Shown here: one piece after another, positions 6,609 through 16,050 of the stretch
How the letters are laid out: the number at the start of each line of letters is the position of its first letter
Numbering within the stretch: the stretch's first letter is position 1
From: JBHHYU01 sp046757725
GTDB lineage: Bacteria; Desulfobacterota; Binatia; UBA9968
DNA: 16,051 nucleotides
Assembly: GCA_046757725.1 (NCBI GenBank)
Contig: JBHHYU010000070.1
Location: 1 to 16,051, forward strand
Direction of reading: 5' to 3'
The notes under the pieces: generated by a model
Told to the model about the DNA's origin: nothing
Database searches by the model: none
What the model saw: the letters and a program-made list of their open reading frames with translations, nothing else
Position numbers and translations under genes: made by a program

Positions 6609-7625
6609 TTACTTTAGGTACTTGTCCGTGAAGACCTCCGGGAGGCGGTAACTTCTTTTTAGCTTGCCCCCTTTCTTCATGATGTTCACGGTAATATTGA
6701 CTGCACGTTGGCTCATTCGGCCATCTGTAGCCACCGTCGCCTTTACCGTGCGCACTGCCTCCCTTAGGACATCGGAGGAAACTTTTTTGCCAAAGAAAGG
6801 TGTGACGGCTGTCACGGAGTCTTCAAGGCGGTGCGCCGTGATGTACTTGACAGAGCGACGCATGGCCCGGACCATCTTTGCGACGATGTCAGGGTTTTTT
6901 TTAGCATAATCGGGGCTGACCATGAGGGCCGACATCATGAACTCCGGCATGGTAGGATCTTCCCCCTCGGCATTGTTGATAAACCATTGGCCGAAGCCCC
7001 CCGCTATGGCCCGCTCAGGATGAGGCGTGGAGATGAACATCATGTCTACCTTCTTTGTTTTAAGCGCGGGTACGATCGTGGCACCACCTCCTACCGCCAG
7101 GATGCGCACGTCCTTATTGGGGACATAACCTGCGCGGCGGATGAGGTCCTCGGCAAGGATATAGGTCAACGCACCGGGCCGGGTCACTCCCAAGGTGAGC
7201 CCTTTGATCTTCTTGAGTTTTTTCTTAAACGGTGTCTTTTCAGTAACCCCTATCTTTTTAGCGACATCTTTATTGATAACCACGCCGATGATATTGCGTT
7301 TGAGTATGTTGAAGATGCCGATGACCTGTTTTCCTCTTCTCAGGGCGTTAAGCTGGTAAGTTCCCGGGCTCGCAGTAAACTGTGCCTGTCCGGCAATCAC
7401 CGCTTGCAGGTGAGGGCCGCCTCCAGCGGTGGCAATGACCTCGAGATCGATTCCTTCATCCTTGAAATAACCCAACCGCCTCCCCACATAGATCGGGAAA
7501 AAGGTAAGGCTATCCACGGGCTGGGTGAGCTTGATCCTGGTTTGAGCCAGACTGTAGGTTGGTATAGCACCGACTAAGCCGAGCAGAACCACCGCGACAA
7601 CAAAGGATATGAAAAAACGTTTCAT
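6609..7625 (-). CDS. ABC transporter substrate-binding protein, NMT1/SsuA-like
   Basis: This 338-residue periplasmic binding protein of the NitT/TauT class (NMT1/THI5-like fold) starts with a signal peptide, KRFF then a hydrophobic core (about 4-21) and a likely signal peptidase I site after YSLA. There is no lipobox cysteine, so it should be soluble rather than lipid-anchored. The mature part starts with the LTQPVDSLTFFPIYVGRRLGY pattern (split about 29-48) typical of the family. The CCCFC motif of THI5 thiamine-precursor proteins is absent. A GTG at 7652 extends the frame, but the ATG at 7625 has GGGAGGGG just upstream and gives a clean signal peptide. It is first in the importer operon, and a promoter is visible at 7700-7728. 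Confidence 0.88.
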   Translation of the reverse strand: MKRFFISFVVAVVLLGLVGAIPTYSLAQTRIKLTQPVDSLTFFPIYVGRRLGYFKDEGIDLEVIATAGGGPHLQAVIAGQAQFTASPGTYQLNALRRGKQVIGIFNILKRNIIGVVINKDVAKKIGVTEKTPFKKKLKKIKGLTLGVTRPGALTYILAEDLIRRAGYVPNKDVRILAVGGGATIVPALKTKKVDMMFISTPHPERAIAGGFGQWFINNAEGEDPTMPEFMMSALMVSPDYAKKNPDIVAKMVRAMRRSVKYITAHRLEDSVTAVTPFFGKKVSSDVLREAVRTVKATVATDGRMSQRAVNITVNIMKKGGKLKRSYRLPEVFTDKYLK

Positions 7626-7699
7626 GATCGCCCCTCCCTTCTTGTGAGACACTACGATTTTCGGAACCTCTGAGTTTCCCCCTTTTTAATTTCAGCGGG

Positions 7700-7728
7700 A
7701 TGATAGCAGAGTAGGTATAGCAGGGCAA
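7700..7728 (-). promoter_or_regulatory. Candidate promoter of the ABC importer operon
   Basis: On the minus strand there is TTGCCC (7728-7723), a 17-base spacer and TATCAT (7705-7700). The -10 matches 5 of 6 and the -35 matches 4 of 6. The predicted start is near 7693, about 68 bases before the binding-protein ATG. The rest of 7626-7863 shows no further structure that I could support. Confidence 0.5.
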
Positions 7729-7863
7729 TATCGACTTGCAACCACACCAAGCTTTGCTCCACTCTTTTTCCAGGAGGTTCTCAAAGCCCCGAAAAACGAT
7801 TGATCCCCGTGCCGTTTTAAGATAGCGTCGACGTTCCATTCAAGGCAGGAAAGGAGGCTTAGT

Positions 7864-8616
7864 ATGTTACTCAAAGACAAGATTGCCCTGGTCACAGGAT
7901 CGACTAATAACATCGGCTTGGGCATTGCGCGCGCCTTTGCGCGCGAGGGGGCCAAAGTAGTCATCCATTCACGCCATGAAGAGGGGGCAACGAAGGTAGC
8001 GTCGGAGTTGGGTGGAGATCCTTTTGCCGCAGATGTGGCAAAACCGGAGCAACTTGACAAACTATTTGATCATATCAGGCTAAAGCATGGGCGACTCGAT
8101 ATCCTCGTAAACTGCGTTGCCCATTCTTCTAAGAACGATATTCTGCAGACGTCTCTTGAGGAATGGAACCGAATTCTGGCAATCAACCTGACCGGTTACT
8201 TTTTGTGTATCCAGCATGCAGCGGCGATGATGATAGAGGGCGGTGGAGGCGTAATCATCAACATTTCTGCAGCCTCGGGAGAGAGGGGAAGTCCCGGCAC
8301 GGCAGCCTATTCGGTATCGAAAGGAGCCATCAATGCCCTGACACGCCAGGCGGCTGTCGATCTGGCCCCGTATAACATCAGGGTTAACTGCTTAATCTCC
8401 GGTCTTGTCGGGACACCTATTGGGAGGCGGGACATGGGTAACAGAAAGCCCGAATACGCTGCCGTGCCACTCCGACGCATCGGTCGACCGGAGGAGGTAG
8501 CAGAGGCCGCAGTCTTTTTCGCCTCAGAAAAATCCAGCTATGTAACGAATGCGATTCTACCGGTGGATGGTGGCCGGATGAATTCCCAGGGCAGCGCCTC
8601 GGGGGATAGCAGGTAG
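7864..8616 (+). CDS. Short-chain dehydrogenase/reductase (SDR), atypical active site
   Basis: This 250-residue Rossmann-fold oxidoreductase has the cofactor motif TGSTNNIG (11-18), DV (57-58) for the adenine ring, Asn108 (AINLTG), the Tyr149-x-x-x-Lys153 pair (AAYSVSKGA) and the C-terminal PVDGG. Two positions depart from the usual pattern. The NNAG structural motif is NCVA (83-86). The residue 13 before the tyrosine, normally the catalytic serine of NISS, is Ala136 in NISAASG, with Ser135 and Ser138 beside it. It may use a neighbouring serine or have altered activity. The ribosome binding site AAGGAGG is strong, six bases before the ATG. The gene diverges from the importer operon and converges on korB. 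Substrate and cofactor choice are unknown. Confidence 0.88.
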   Translation: MLLKDKIALVTGSTNNIGLGIARAFAREGAKVVIHSRHEEGATKVASELGGDPFAADVAKPEQLDKLFDHIRLKHGRLDILVNCVAHSSKNDILQTSLEEWNRILAINLTGYFLCIQHAAAMMIEGGGGVIINISAASGERGSPGTAAYSVSKGAINALTRQAAVDLAPYNIRVNCLISGLVGTPIGRRDMGNRKPEYAAVPLRRIGRPEEVAEAAVFFASEKSSYVTNAILPVDGGRMNSQGSASGDSR

Positions 8617-8618
8617 GA

Positions 8619-8643
8619 CCCCGTTGGTCTTGGCCTCACGGGG
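8619..8643. terminator. GC-rich hairpin between convergent SDR and korB genes
   Basis: CCCCGT (8619-8624) and ACGGGG (8638-8643) are perfect 6-bp arms around a 13-base loop, three bases after the SDR stop codon. There is no T-run on either strand. It may act as a two-way transcription barrier or stabilise mRNA ends. Confidence 0.35.
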
Positions 8644-8659
8644 CAGGAGCACAAGACAG

Positions 8660-9688
8660 CTATTTCATGAATTCGGCATTAACCTCGTCGAGTAGCTCAG
8701 GAGGTGGTTGCAACACATCCTGGCCCAGCTCTGACAGGGGTGTTTCACAGAGATTCATCTCCCCAGCGAAGTCTGGGCGGTCAGGATCGTAGTAAAGAAG
8801 CCCGGTCACAAACTTCCCTTCGGCGACCGCCGCCTGGAGCGTGGCCAAGGCCTGCATCCTGTTGGAAGGGTCATAATCTGCCCGCAGCTTGTGCAAGGTG
8901 ATACGGGAGCCGTCATGGAGAGATATTTCTTGATCGGTGCCTTCTTTGTAATCAACTTCAATGTTTTCAAAGTAAGGAATGAAGTCAAGGCCGTTGAGAG
9001 GGTCGAGATGCCCTTTGATGTATTTTAAACTCTTAGTAGACCCTTCATGGTTATTGAAGGTGACGCATGGACTGAGCACATCCAAAATAGCGCTCCCCTT
9101 ATGTGCCAGGGCACCCTGAATCAGAGGGGCGAGCTGTCGGCGATCACCAGAGAAGCTACGCGCCACATAAGTGGCTCCTAGCGAAATGGCCAATTCGGCC
9201 AGGTCAACAGCCTGCAGGTCATTCATCTTTCCGCCCTTCATGCGAGATCCCTTGTCTGCTGTGGCTGAAAACTGCCCCTTGGTCAATCCATACACCCCGT
9301 TGTTTTCAATAATGTAGGTGATGTTTACGTTGCGTCGCATCATGTGGCAAAGATTCCCTAACCCGATCGCGGAAGAGTCTCCGTCACCCGATATGCCGAT
9401 GGGAAGCAGGGTATGATTGGCCAGATTGGATCCGGTTGCCAATGCCGCCATCCTTCCGTGAATGGCATTGAATCCGAAGGATTGACTGAGGAAATAAGTG
9501 GGCGTCTTTGAAGAACAGCCAATACCGCTTAACTTGACAACCCTGTGCGGGTCGATGCCACTGAGAAAAAAAGCACGTATGATGGACGCCGTAATGGCGT
9601 CATGGCCACAGCCCCGGCACAGCGTTGAGTCTGCTCCCTGATAATCCTTTTCTGTTAGATTGATGCGATTAGTTTTTTCCCCTGCCAT
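8660..9688 (-). CDS. korB: 2-oxoacid:ferredoxin oxidoreductase, beta subunit (KorB-like)
   Basis: This 342-residue thiamine diphosphate and iron-sulfur subunit is of an enzyme that oxidatively decarboxylates a 2-oxoacid (or runs in reverse) with ferredoxin. The four cluster cysteines are Cys24 and Cys27 (CRGCGH), Cys58 (GIGCSS) and Cys208 (LSPCVTFNN). Their spacing matches the known archaeal 2-oxoacid oxidoreductases. The TPP-Mg motif is GDGD (101-104) to ENN (128-130), followed by GVYGLTKGQFS, a block typical of 2-oxoglutarate and broad 2-oxoacid types rather than pyruvate-only enzymes. The start overlaps the end of korA by 34 bases, implying coupled translation. No ferredoxin-like delta subunit gene is nearby, so electrons must go to a ferredoxin encoded elsewhere. 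The exact 2-oxoacid is not proven. Confidence 0.88.
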   Translation of the reverse strand: MAGEKTNRINLTEKDYQGADSTLCRGCGHDAITASIIRAFFLSGIDPHRVVKLSGIGCSSKTPTYFLSQSFGFNAIHGRMAALATGSNLANHTLLPIGISGDGDSSAIGLGNLCHMMRRNVNITYIIENNGVYGLTKGQFSATADKGSRMKGGKMNDLQAVDLAELAISLGATYVARSFSGDRRQLAPLIQGALAHKGSAILDVLSPCVTFNNHEGSTKSLKYIKGHLDPLNGLDFIPYFENIEVDYKEGTDQEISLHDGSRITLHKLRADYDPSNRMQALATLQAAVAEGKFVTGLLYYDPDRPDFAGEMNLCETPLSELGQDVLQPPPELLDEVNAEFMK

Positions 9689-11514
9689 GTTGCTGCCTTT
9701 GTTTTTGAATCTGTCTGATGTTCCTGTACCTGTCTTGTGATCTCACCTGCTGCTACGGGAAGCCCGTCATAGATCAGGACACTGACAATTTTGGTGGCCA
9801 ATTCCGGAAAATCTGCTTTGAAAATCACTGCCATCTGGCCGTCACGGTTCTGTTCCACCAGATAAATAACTTGGTGGTTTTCAACAAACGCCTTGACCTC
9901 TTCTGTTAAGGGTAACGCTCTCAACAGGAGATGATTGGTCTTTAGGCCTCCCGCCCGCAAGCGTTCACGGGCCTCCCGGACAGGCTCGTAGCTGGAGCCG
10001 AAACAGATAATGCCTGTTTTGACTCCATCACTCTTCTCAACGATTGGTTTCGGGACATACCTCCGGGCCGTTTCAAATTTCTTTCGCAGACGGTCGAGGG
10101 ACTCCCTGTAGTTGTTCTCATCCTCGGAGTAACGTGCGTCGGGATCATGGCCTGACCCTCGAGAGAAATAGGCTGCATTGGGGTGGGGATTCCCCGGTAT
10201 CGTTCTCTTTGGAATCCCATCTCCGTCGGCATCGAAATAGCGGCGGAACTTGATCCCTCCCTTTTGCATCTGTTCCAGTTGGTCAGCGGTGAGCACTTTG
10301 CCTCGATCAAAAGGTTCTCTGTCCAGTTTGAGTGGTTCTGAGGACCACATATTCATGGCCAAGTCCAGATCCGTCATGACAAACACAGGCGTCTGAAACC
10401 TGTCGGCAATATCAAAGCTACGACGGCTTAGATCAAAGCACGAACTCATATCGTGAGGAATCAGGATAATGTGACAAGTATCTCCATGTGAGGCCAGATA
10501 CATCGATAAAATATCCGCCTGCTGAGTTCGCGTGGGTAGGCCGGTAGAAGGGCCGCCTCTCTGGATAATAAAGAAGAGGCTTGGGATCTCGACAAAGTAG
10601 GCAAGTCCGATGGTCTCGTTCATAAGAGAAAGTCCGGGTCCGGATGTGCAGGTCATAGCACGAGCCCCTGCCCAACCTGCCCCCGCTACCATAGCGGCGG
10701 CACCGAGCTCATCTTCCGCTTGGACAATCGCATAAGTCGCTTTTCCATCTTTGCTCTTTCGCAGGCGAGGCAGATAACGCTCCAAGGTCTCTGCAAGTGA
10801 GCTGGAGGGAGTAATTGGATACCAAGCAACGACGGAGACACCGCCATAGATTGCCCCCAAGGCGCAAGCTGTGTTACCTTCGGTGATAATTTTTCCTTTG
10901 TTGCCGCCAGGAATATCTTCTAATCGGGCGATATTTTGCCTTACCCCGCTCTTCTCGATGTGCCGGTACCCTGCATCGATGCAGAGCCAGTTGGACTCGA
11001 TTACGGCAGGTTTGTTTCCGAAGCTGTCCTCAAGAACCCTCTTGATCACGCTCCTATCAATACCAAACAAAGCGGCTAGAGCCCCCACATAAACCATATT
11101 TCGCTGTTTGGTGCGCAGGGGAGAGGCCGGCACTATCTTCTGGATGAGGTGGTTCGCTGGGACCCCCACGTATTGGACCCCGTCCCGTTTCAGATGAGAT
11201 GGGAGAGGCAGGGTGTCATCATAAAGAATGAGACCACCTTCCCTCACCCGGTGGGTATCCTTTGCTGCCGTGACGTCGTTGAACATCACCATCACGTCAA
11301 TAACATCTTTCCGGCTCAAATAGCCGGCAGCGCTGGCTCGAATCTGATACCAGGTGGGTAAGCCTTGTATATTGGAAGGGAACAGATTTTTTGAGGAACA
11401 GGGGATGCCCATTTTAAAAATTGCCTTGAAAAGGATGTTATTGGCAGAGGCACTGCCCGATCCATTTTCCGTTGCAATACAGACACTTAGATCATTAATA
11501 ACGGACGTTTCCAT
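9655..11514 (-). CDS. korA: 2-oxoacid:ferredoxin oxidoreductase, fused gamma-alpha subunit (KorA-like)
   Basis: In this 619-residue partner of KorB the gamma domain comes first (about residues 7-190) and the alpha part follows from about 208. This is the fused order of bacterial two-subunit enzymes. The alpha part holds the signature YPITPSS (232-238), whose threonine contacts cofactor or substrate, and the TSGPGLSLM segment. Later come a pyrimidine-binding-like region and a C-terminal domain about 510-590 (IICFGSSYEPVREA and similar). The glycine-rich turn of the gamma domain is modified (GSGSASANN rather than GxGGQG). The ATG at 11514 gives the expected beginning, but its ribosome binding site is poor. 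A weak promoter may lie in the 82-base gap behind the CBS gene. It is translated upstream of korB with a 34-base overlap. Confidence 0.88.
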   Translation of the reverse strand: METSVINDLSVCIATENGSGSASANNILFKAIFKMGIPCSSKNLFPSNIQGLPTWYQIRASAAGYLSRKDVIDVMVMFNDVTAAKDTHRVREGGLILYDDTLPLPSHLKRDGVQYVGVPANHLIQKIVPASPLRTKQRNMVYVGALAALFGIDRSVIKRVLEDSFGNKPAVIESNWLCIDAGYRHIEKSGVRQNIARLEDIPGGNKGKIITEGNTACALGAIYGGVSVVAWYPITPSSSLAETLERYLPRLRKSKDGKATYAIVQAEDELGAAAMVAGAGWAGARAMTCTSGPGLSLMNETIGLAYFVEIPSLFFIIQRGGPSTGLPTRTQQADILSMYLASHGDTCHIILIPHDMSSCFDLSRRSFDIADRFQTPVFVMTDLDLAMNMWSSEPLKLDREPFDRGKVLTADQLEQMQKGGIKFRRYFDADGDGIPKRTIPGNPHPNAAYFSRGSGHDPDARYSEDENNYRESLDRLRKKFETARRYVPKPIVEKSDGVKTGIICFGSSYEPVREARERLRAGGLKTNHLLLRALPLTEEVKAFVENHQVIYLVEQNRDGQMAVIFKADFPELATKIVSVLIYDGLPVAAGEITRQVQEHQTDSKTKAATWQGKKLIASI

Positions 11515-11596
11515 CGTTGGTTTCCCAGTACCTTCCTTCCTGCGATGCTTTTATCAAATTAACACAATTCTTTGAGAAGACAATAAACTACAGGCG

Positions 11597-12457
11597 TCAT
11601 CCTGGAGTATAGTGGTCCTCAGACTCCCAGAACTCTTCGATCTCCTTCCATGCCTTCCGAACACTTTCGTCTACATCCAATGCCTTGGCGTATTTCAGGA
11701 GGTCCCGCAGAGAAACGATACCCACCACCTTTTCTTTGTCCTCCCGGATAGGCATATGGCGGAATCCCTTTCGTTGCATCTCGGACAATACCTCTCCAAT
11801 GAGAGCCGAATGCGCCATAGCCACAAAATCGGCTGTCATAACCTCCTTAACGCCGGTTTTCTTGCTGTCGATATTTTTTATGGCAACTCGTTTTAAAACA
11901 TCCCGTTCCGTAAAAATGCCTTTTGGCTTTCCGTCGAGCGATACGATCACGCAACCAGCATTGTTCTTGAGCATGGTTTCAATAGTGTCGTAAATTGGAC
12001 AAGAGGCCTCCACAGTGATCAGTTTGCTGGACATGATGCTGTCGATCGTCTTCGTCTCAGGAAGACCACGCCCAAGTCTTACTGCAAATCGTAGAATATC
12101 GCGTATGGATATAATGCCGACAATTTCCCTTTTCTCTCCCCGGATAAGAAAGTGGCGAAATCTTGATTTGTACATCTTTCCAAGGGCTTCTATGATATGA
12201 AGTTCTCTGGGGATGGCACGGATAGGAGCGGTCATCACCTCCATGATAGCGGTCTCCCTAGGGTCCAGTTTCTTGTTCATCACACGTTTCAAGACATCCT
12301 GCTCGGTGAAGATCCCCACAGGCCTTTGTTTGTCGGTGATGACGATACCCCCGACATTGTTCCTGGCCATGGTCTCCATCACCTCAAAGATTGTACTGGC
12401 CACATCGGTGGTAATGACCTCCGGGGTCATGATCTCTCTTACCTCAGTAGTTAACAT
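11597..12457 (-). CDS. Four-CBS-domain protein, putative adenine-nucleotide sensor
   Basis: The 286 residues consist almost wholly of four CBS motifs, at about 7-60, 73-125, 138-192 and 205-258, and no enzymatic or DNA-binding domain is fused. Repeats 1 and 3 share MxxxxIT and GIFTExDVLKRV. Repeats 2 and 4 share FRHxxIR and VGIxSxRDxL. The protein therefore arose by doubling of a CBS pair. CBS pairs (Bateman modules) bind AMP, ATP, SAM or NADH. Such stand-alone proteins usually sense energy state and act on partner proteins. The ribosome binding site GGGAG precedes the ATG by about nine bases. It lies 82 bases upstream of korA on the same strand and may be cotranscribed with the oxidoreductase. 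The C-terminal tail (EIEEFWESEDHYTPG) is acidic. Confidence 0.9.
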   Translation of the reverse strand: MLTTEVREIMTPEVITTDVASTIFEVMETMARNNVGGIVITDKQRPVGIFTEQDVLKRVMNKKLDPRETAIMEVMTAPIRAIPRELHIIEALGKMYKSRFRHFLIRGEKREIVGIISIRDILRFAVRLGRGLPETKTIDSIMSSKLITVEASCPIYDTIETMLKNNAGCVIVSLDGKPKGIFTERDVLKRVAIKNIDSKKTGVKEVMTADFVAMAHSALIGEVLSEMQRKGFRHMPIREDKEKVVGIVSLRDLLKYAKALDVDESVRKAWKEIEEFWESEDHYTPG

Positions 12458-12543
12458 ACGTTAGCTCTCCCGGCGGCAAACCACGCCCACATCCGGATGA
12501 ATGGTATCCCAGTGAAATGCATATTTTAAATAATGTCGCTTTT

Positions 12544-12562
12544 CCCCTTGGGGCGCAAGGGG
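12544..12562. other. Strong hairpin in the CBS-clpS divergent intergenic region
   Basis: CCCCTTG (12544-12550), five bases (12551-12555) and CAAGGGG (12556-12562) form perfect 7-bp arms. The region 12458-12739 lies between divergent start codons, so this is not a terminator between genes. It could be an operator, or a structure in the 5' leader of the CBS transcript. The rest of the region is AT-rich (for example TATAAA at 12625-12630), but I cannot name a convincing promoter. Confidence 0.45.
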
Positions 12563-12739
12563 ACTATCCAAGTCATCTGGGAACGTAACTCAAGAGCGAT
12601 TGATTAAAGCGATTCATTGCGTCATATAAAATGTAACCGAAAAGGGCATCAAAAACGTCTTTTTTCCACGAAGGGATAATTGCGGAGCTAAGGGAAGCGT
12701 GCTAAATTTAACTTTTGCATTGGAAAAACCTGGATTTCT

Positions 12740-13054
12740 ATGAGCCGGCGAGAACAAGAATTAGACCGTGGGGTGGTCACCGAGACCGAGAAAAAGGTTA
12801 AAAAGCCCCCTCTCTACAAGGTCCTGCTACATAACGACGATTACACCACTAAGGACTTCGTTGTACAAATCCTGCAATACGTGTTTCACAGGGAACAACC
12901 CGAGGCTGTCCAAATCATGCTCCATGTCCATAAGAAGGGAGTCGGAGTAGCTGGTGTCTACACGTTTGAAGTTGGGGAGACCAAGGTGGCACTCGTCGAG
13001 AGCATGGCCCGGCAGAATGAATATCCCTTGAAGTGTACCATGGAAGAGGCCTGA
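12740..13054 (+). CDS. clpS: ATP-dependent Clp protease adaptor ClpS
   Basis: ClpS binds proteins with destabilising N-terminal residues and hands them to ClpA for degradation by ClpAP. This 104-residue protein aligns without gaps to E. coli ClpS from YKVLLHNDD to the C-terminus. The pocket residues Asn32, Asp33 and His64 (E. coli Asn34, Asp35 and His66) are present, and the GVYTFEVGETKVALV core is canonical. The E. coli gatekeeper Met40 is replaced by Lys38 (NDDYTTKDF). The first 20 or so residues are charged and unstructured, as in the flexible N-terminal extension that ClpS inserts into ClpA. The stop codon is one base before the clpA ATG, so the two genes form an operon. The ribosome binding site is weak. 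Confidence 0.95.
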   Translation: MSRREQELDRGVVTETEKKVKKPPLYKVLLHNDDYTTKDFVVQILQYVFHREQPEAVQIMLHVHKKGVGVAGVYTFEVGETKVALVESMARQNEYPLKCTMEEA

Positions 13055-13055
13055 G

Positions 13056-15341
<2,286 letters not shown>

Positions 15342-15381
15342 GAAAATATCGTCCGTTGTTTTGGGATGTTGTTTAAGTCGT

Positions 15382-15420
15382 GTCGCTGAGCGGCGGGTTA
15401 GATTAAATAGTATCAGCGAC
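15382..15420. terminator. Wide inverted repeat between convergent clpA and parE-like genes
   Basis: GTCGCTGA (15382-15389) and TCAGCGAC (15413-15420) are perfect 8-bp arms with a 23-base AT-rich loop. The right arm includes the toxin stop codon. There is no T-run. The location suggests a shared 3'-end structure, but the wide loop makes this uncertain. Confidence 0.3.
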
Positions 15421-15709
15421 CCTTCCAGTGCCCAGGTTTCCGGCGGGCATGAGCGACAGCAACAACCTGTATAACCTCACTGACCTCACGATAAACAACA
15501 GAGAAGGGGAATCGCCGCAGTAAGAAATGTCGCGTGCCATGAAGGAAAACGGGCCAGGTGATGGGACCATCGGAGATAAGTTTGACGGCGCGGTCGAGTT
15601 CCACAAGAAAAGCCTCTGCGGCAGTTTCATTTCGCTTCCGATACCACTGGTAAGCTGCCTGAGCCTCCGCAACTGCCTCAGGGTGAACATCAACAGGCCG
15701 CTGGGCCAT
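15413..15709 (-). CDS. RelE/ParE-family toxin
   Basis: This 98-residue protein has the ParE/RelE pattern: VDVHPEAVAEAQAAYQWY in the first helix (split about 6-23), FLVELDRAVKLI (34-45), a PITWP turn, HFLLRRFPFSVVYR (61-74), and the C-terminal VVAVAHARRKPGHWKGR (82-98). The AHxRRxPxxW ending is characteristic of the PF05016 toxins paired with PF09720 antitoxins. The frame is open to 15745, but the ATG at 15709 overlaps the antitoxin stop (TGATG) and gives the normal length, so it is preferred. ParE proteins poison gyrase while RelE proteins cut ribosome-bound mRNA. Which applies here is not evident from sequence. It is cotranscribed with and follows the antitoxin. Confidence 0.9.
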   Translation of the reverse strand: MAQRPVDVHPEAVAEAQAAYQWYRKRNETAAEAFLVELDRAVKLISDGPITWPVFLHGTRHFLLRRFPFSVVYREVSEVIQVVAVAHARRKPGHWKGR

Positions 15710-15933
15710 CACCGGCCAGAAATTTTGAGGCGAGCTTGGGACCAAGGGATAGGCTTAGTTGTTCCCGAGTCAAGCTCTCTCAACCGCCGCTCAATCTCCA
15801 CCTGCCACGCCGCTTCGGCCTCCTCATCGATCTCTTGGTCAAGACTGTCGAGAAGAGACCCCGCAAGTGCGGCTCTTGCCTCCGGTGGGAGCTTAAGCGC
15901 CTCTTTCAGAAGGTCATTAGGGTCTTGTTCCAT
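15709..15933 (-). CDS. Addiction-module antitoxin (PF09720/TIGR02574 type)
   Basis: This small acidic protein of 74 residues has the antitoxin pattern: an N-terminal helix ending in ALKLPPEARAALAGSLLDSL (11-30), a very acidic centre (DQEIDEEAEAAW) and EIERRLRELDSG (46-57) with a KPIPW tail that wraps the toxin. Antitoxins of this class are unstable and neutralise the RelE/ParE toxin encoded next, here with overlapping stop and start codons (TGATG). The ATG at 15933 has no ribosome binding site at normal distance. An AGGAG lies about 17 bases upstream but falls within the predicted promoter spacer. The transcript would start only about two bases before the ATG, so leaderless translation is likely. 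Confidence 0.88.
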   Translation of the reverse strand: MEQDPNDLLKEALKLPPEARAALAGSLLDSLDQEIDEEAEAAWQVEIERRLRELDSGTTKPIPWSQARLKISGR

Positions 15934-15941
15934 AAAGCTAT

Positions 15942-15969
15942 AGTATATCTCCTAGGTGGTTGGTATCAA
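15942..15969 (-). promoter_or_regulatory. Sigma-70-type promoter of the antitoxin/toxin pair
   Basis: On the minus strand there is TTGATA (15969-15964), a 16-base spacer and TATACT (15947-15942). Both boxes match the consensus at 5 of 6 positions. The predicted start is near 15935, almost at the antitoxin ATG (15933). Confidence 0.6.
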
Positions 15970-15974
15970 TCTAA

Positions 15975-16050
15975 CGGATAGTGTTTTATCCGTGATGCCT
16001 AGCAGTAATGAGTCTCGACAGAATCCCCTACGTGGCATTGGGGATAAAAC
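15975..16050. repeat. Cluster of overlapping inverted repeats at the right edge
   Basis: Three pairings overlap. CGGATA (15975-15980) pairs with TATCCG (15987-15992). GTTTTATCC (15983-15991) pairs with GGATAAAAC (16042-16050). ATCCCC (16023-16028) pairs with GGGGAT (16040-16045). No gene is visible from 15934 to the end. The cluster may be a palindromic intergenic element or a regulatory region for a gene beyond the window. Confidence 0.4.

Noticed and set aside
6831..7577. Open frame of 248 codons on the plus strand, opposite the substrate-binding gene
   Set aside because: It lies wholly antisense to a well-recognised binding protein, its translation has no recognisable motif, and its composition looks like a reverse-frame shadow.
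7626..7652. GTG at 7652 as the start of the binding protein
   Set aside because: It would place nine residues before the signal peptide, whereas the ATG at 7625 follows a GGGAGGGG ribosome binding site.
7926..7946. GCGCGC-rich palindromic stretch in the dehydrogenase gene
   Set aside because: It encodes the normal IARAFAREGA helix of the Rossmann fold, so alanine/arginine codons explain the symmetry.
12600..12632. TTGATT...TATAAA as a clpS promoter
   Set aside because: The spacer is 19 bases and the -35 box is mediocre. Another weak candidate lies nearer the gene, so I could not choose.
15527..15943. Plus-strand open frame of 138 codons opposite the toxin-antitoxin pair
   Set aside because: Both minus-strand proteins are recognisable with the typical stop/start overlap, while this translation has a low-complexity serine/arginine composition.
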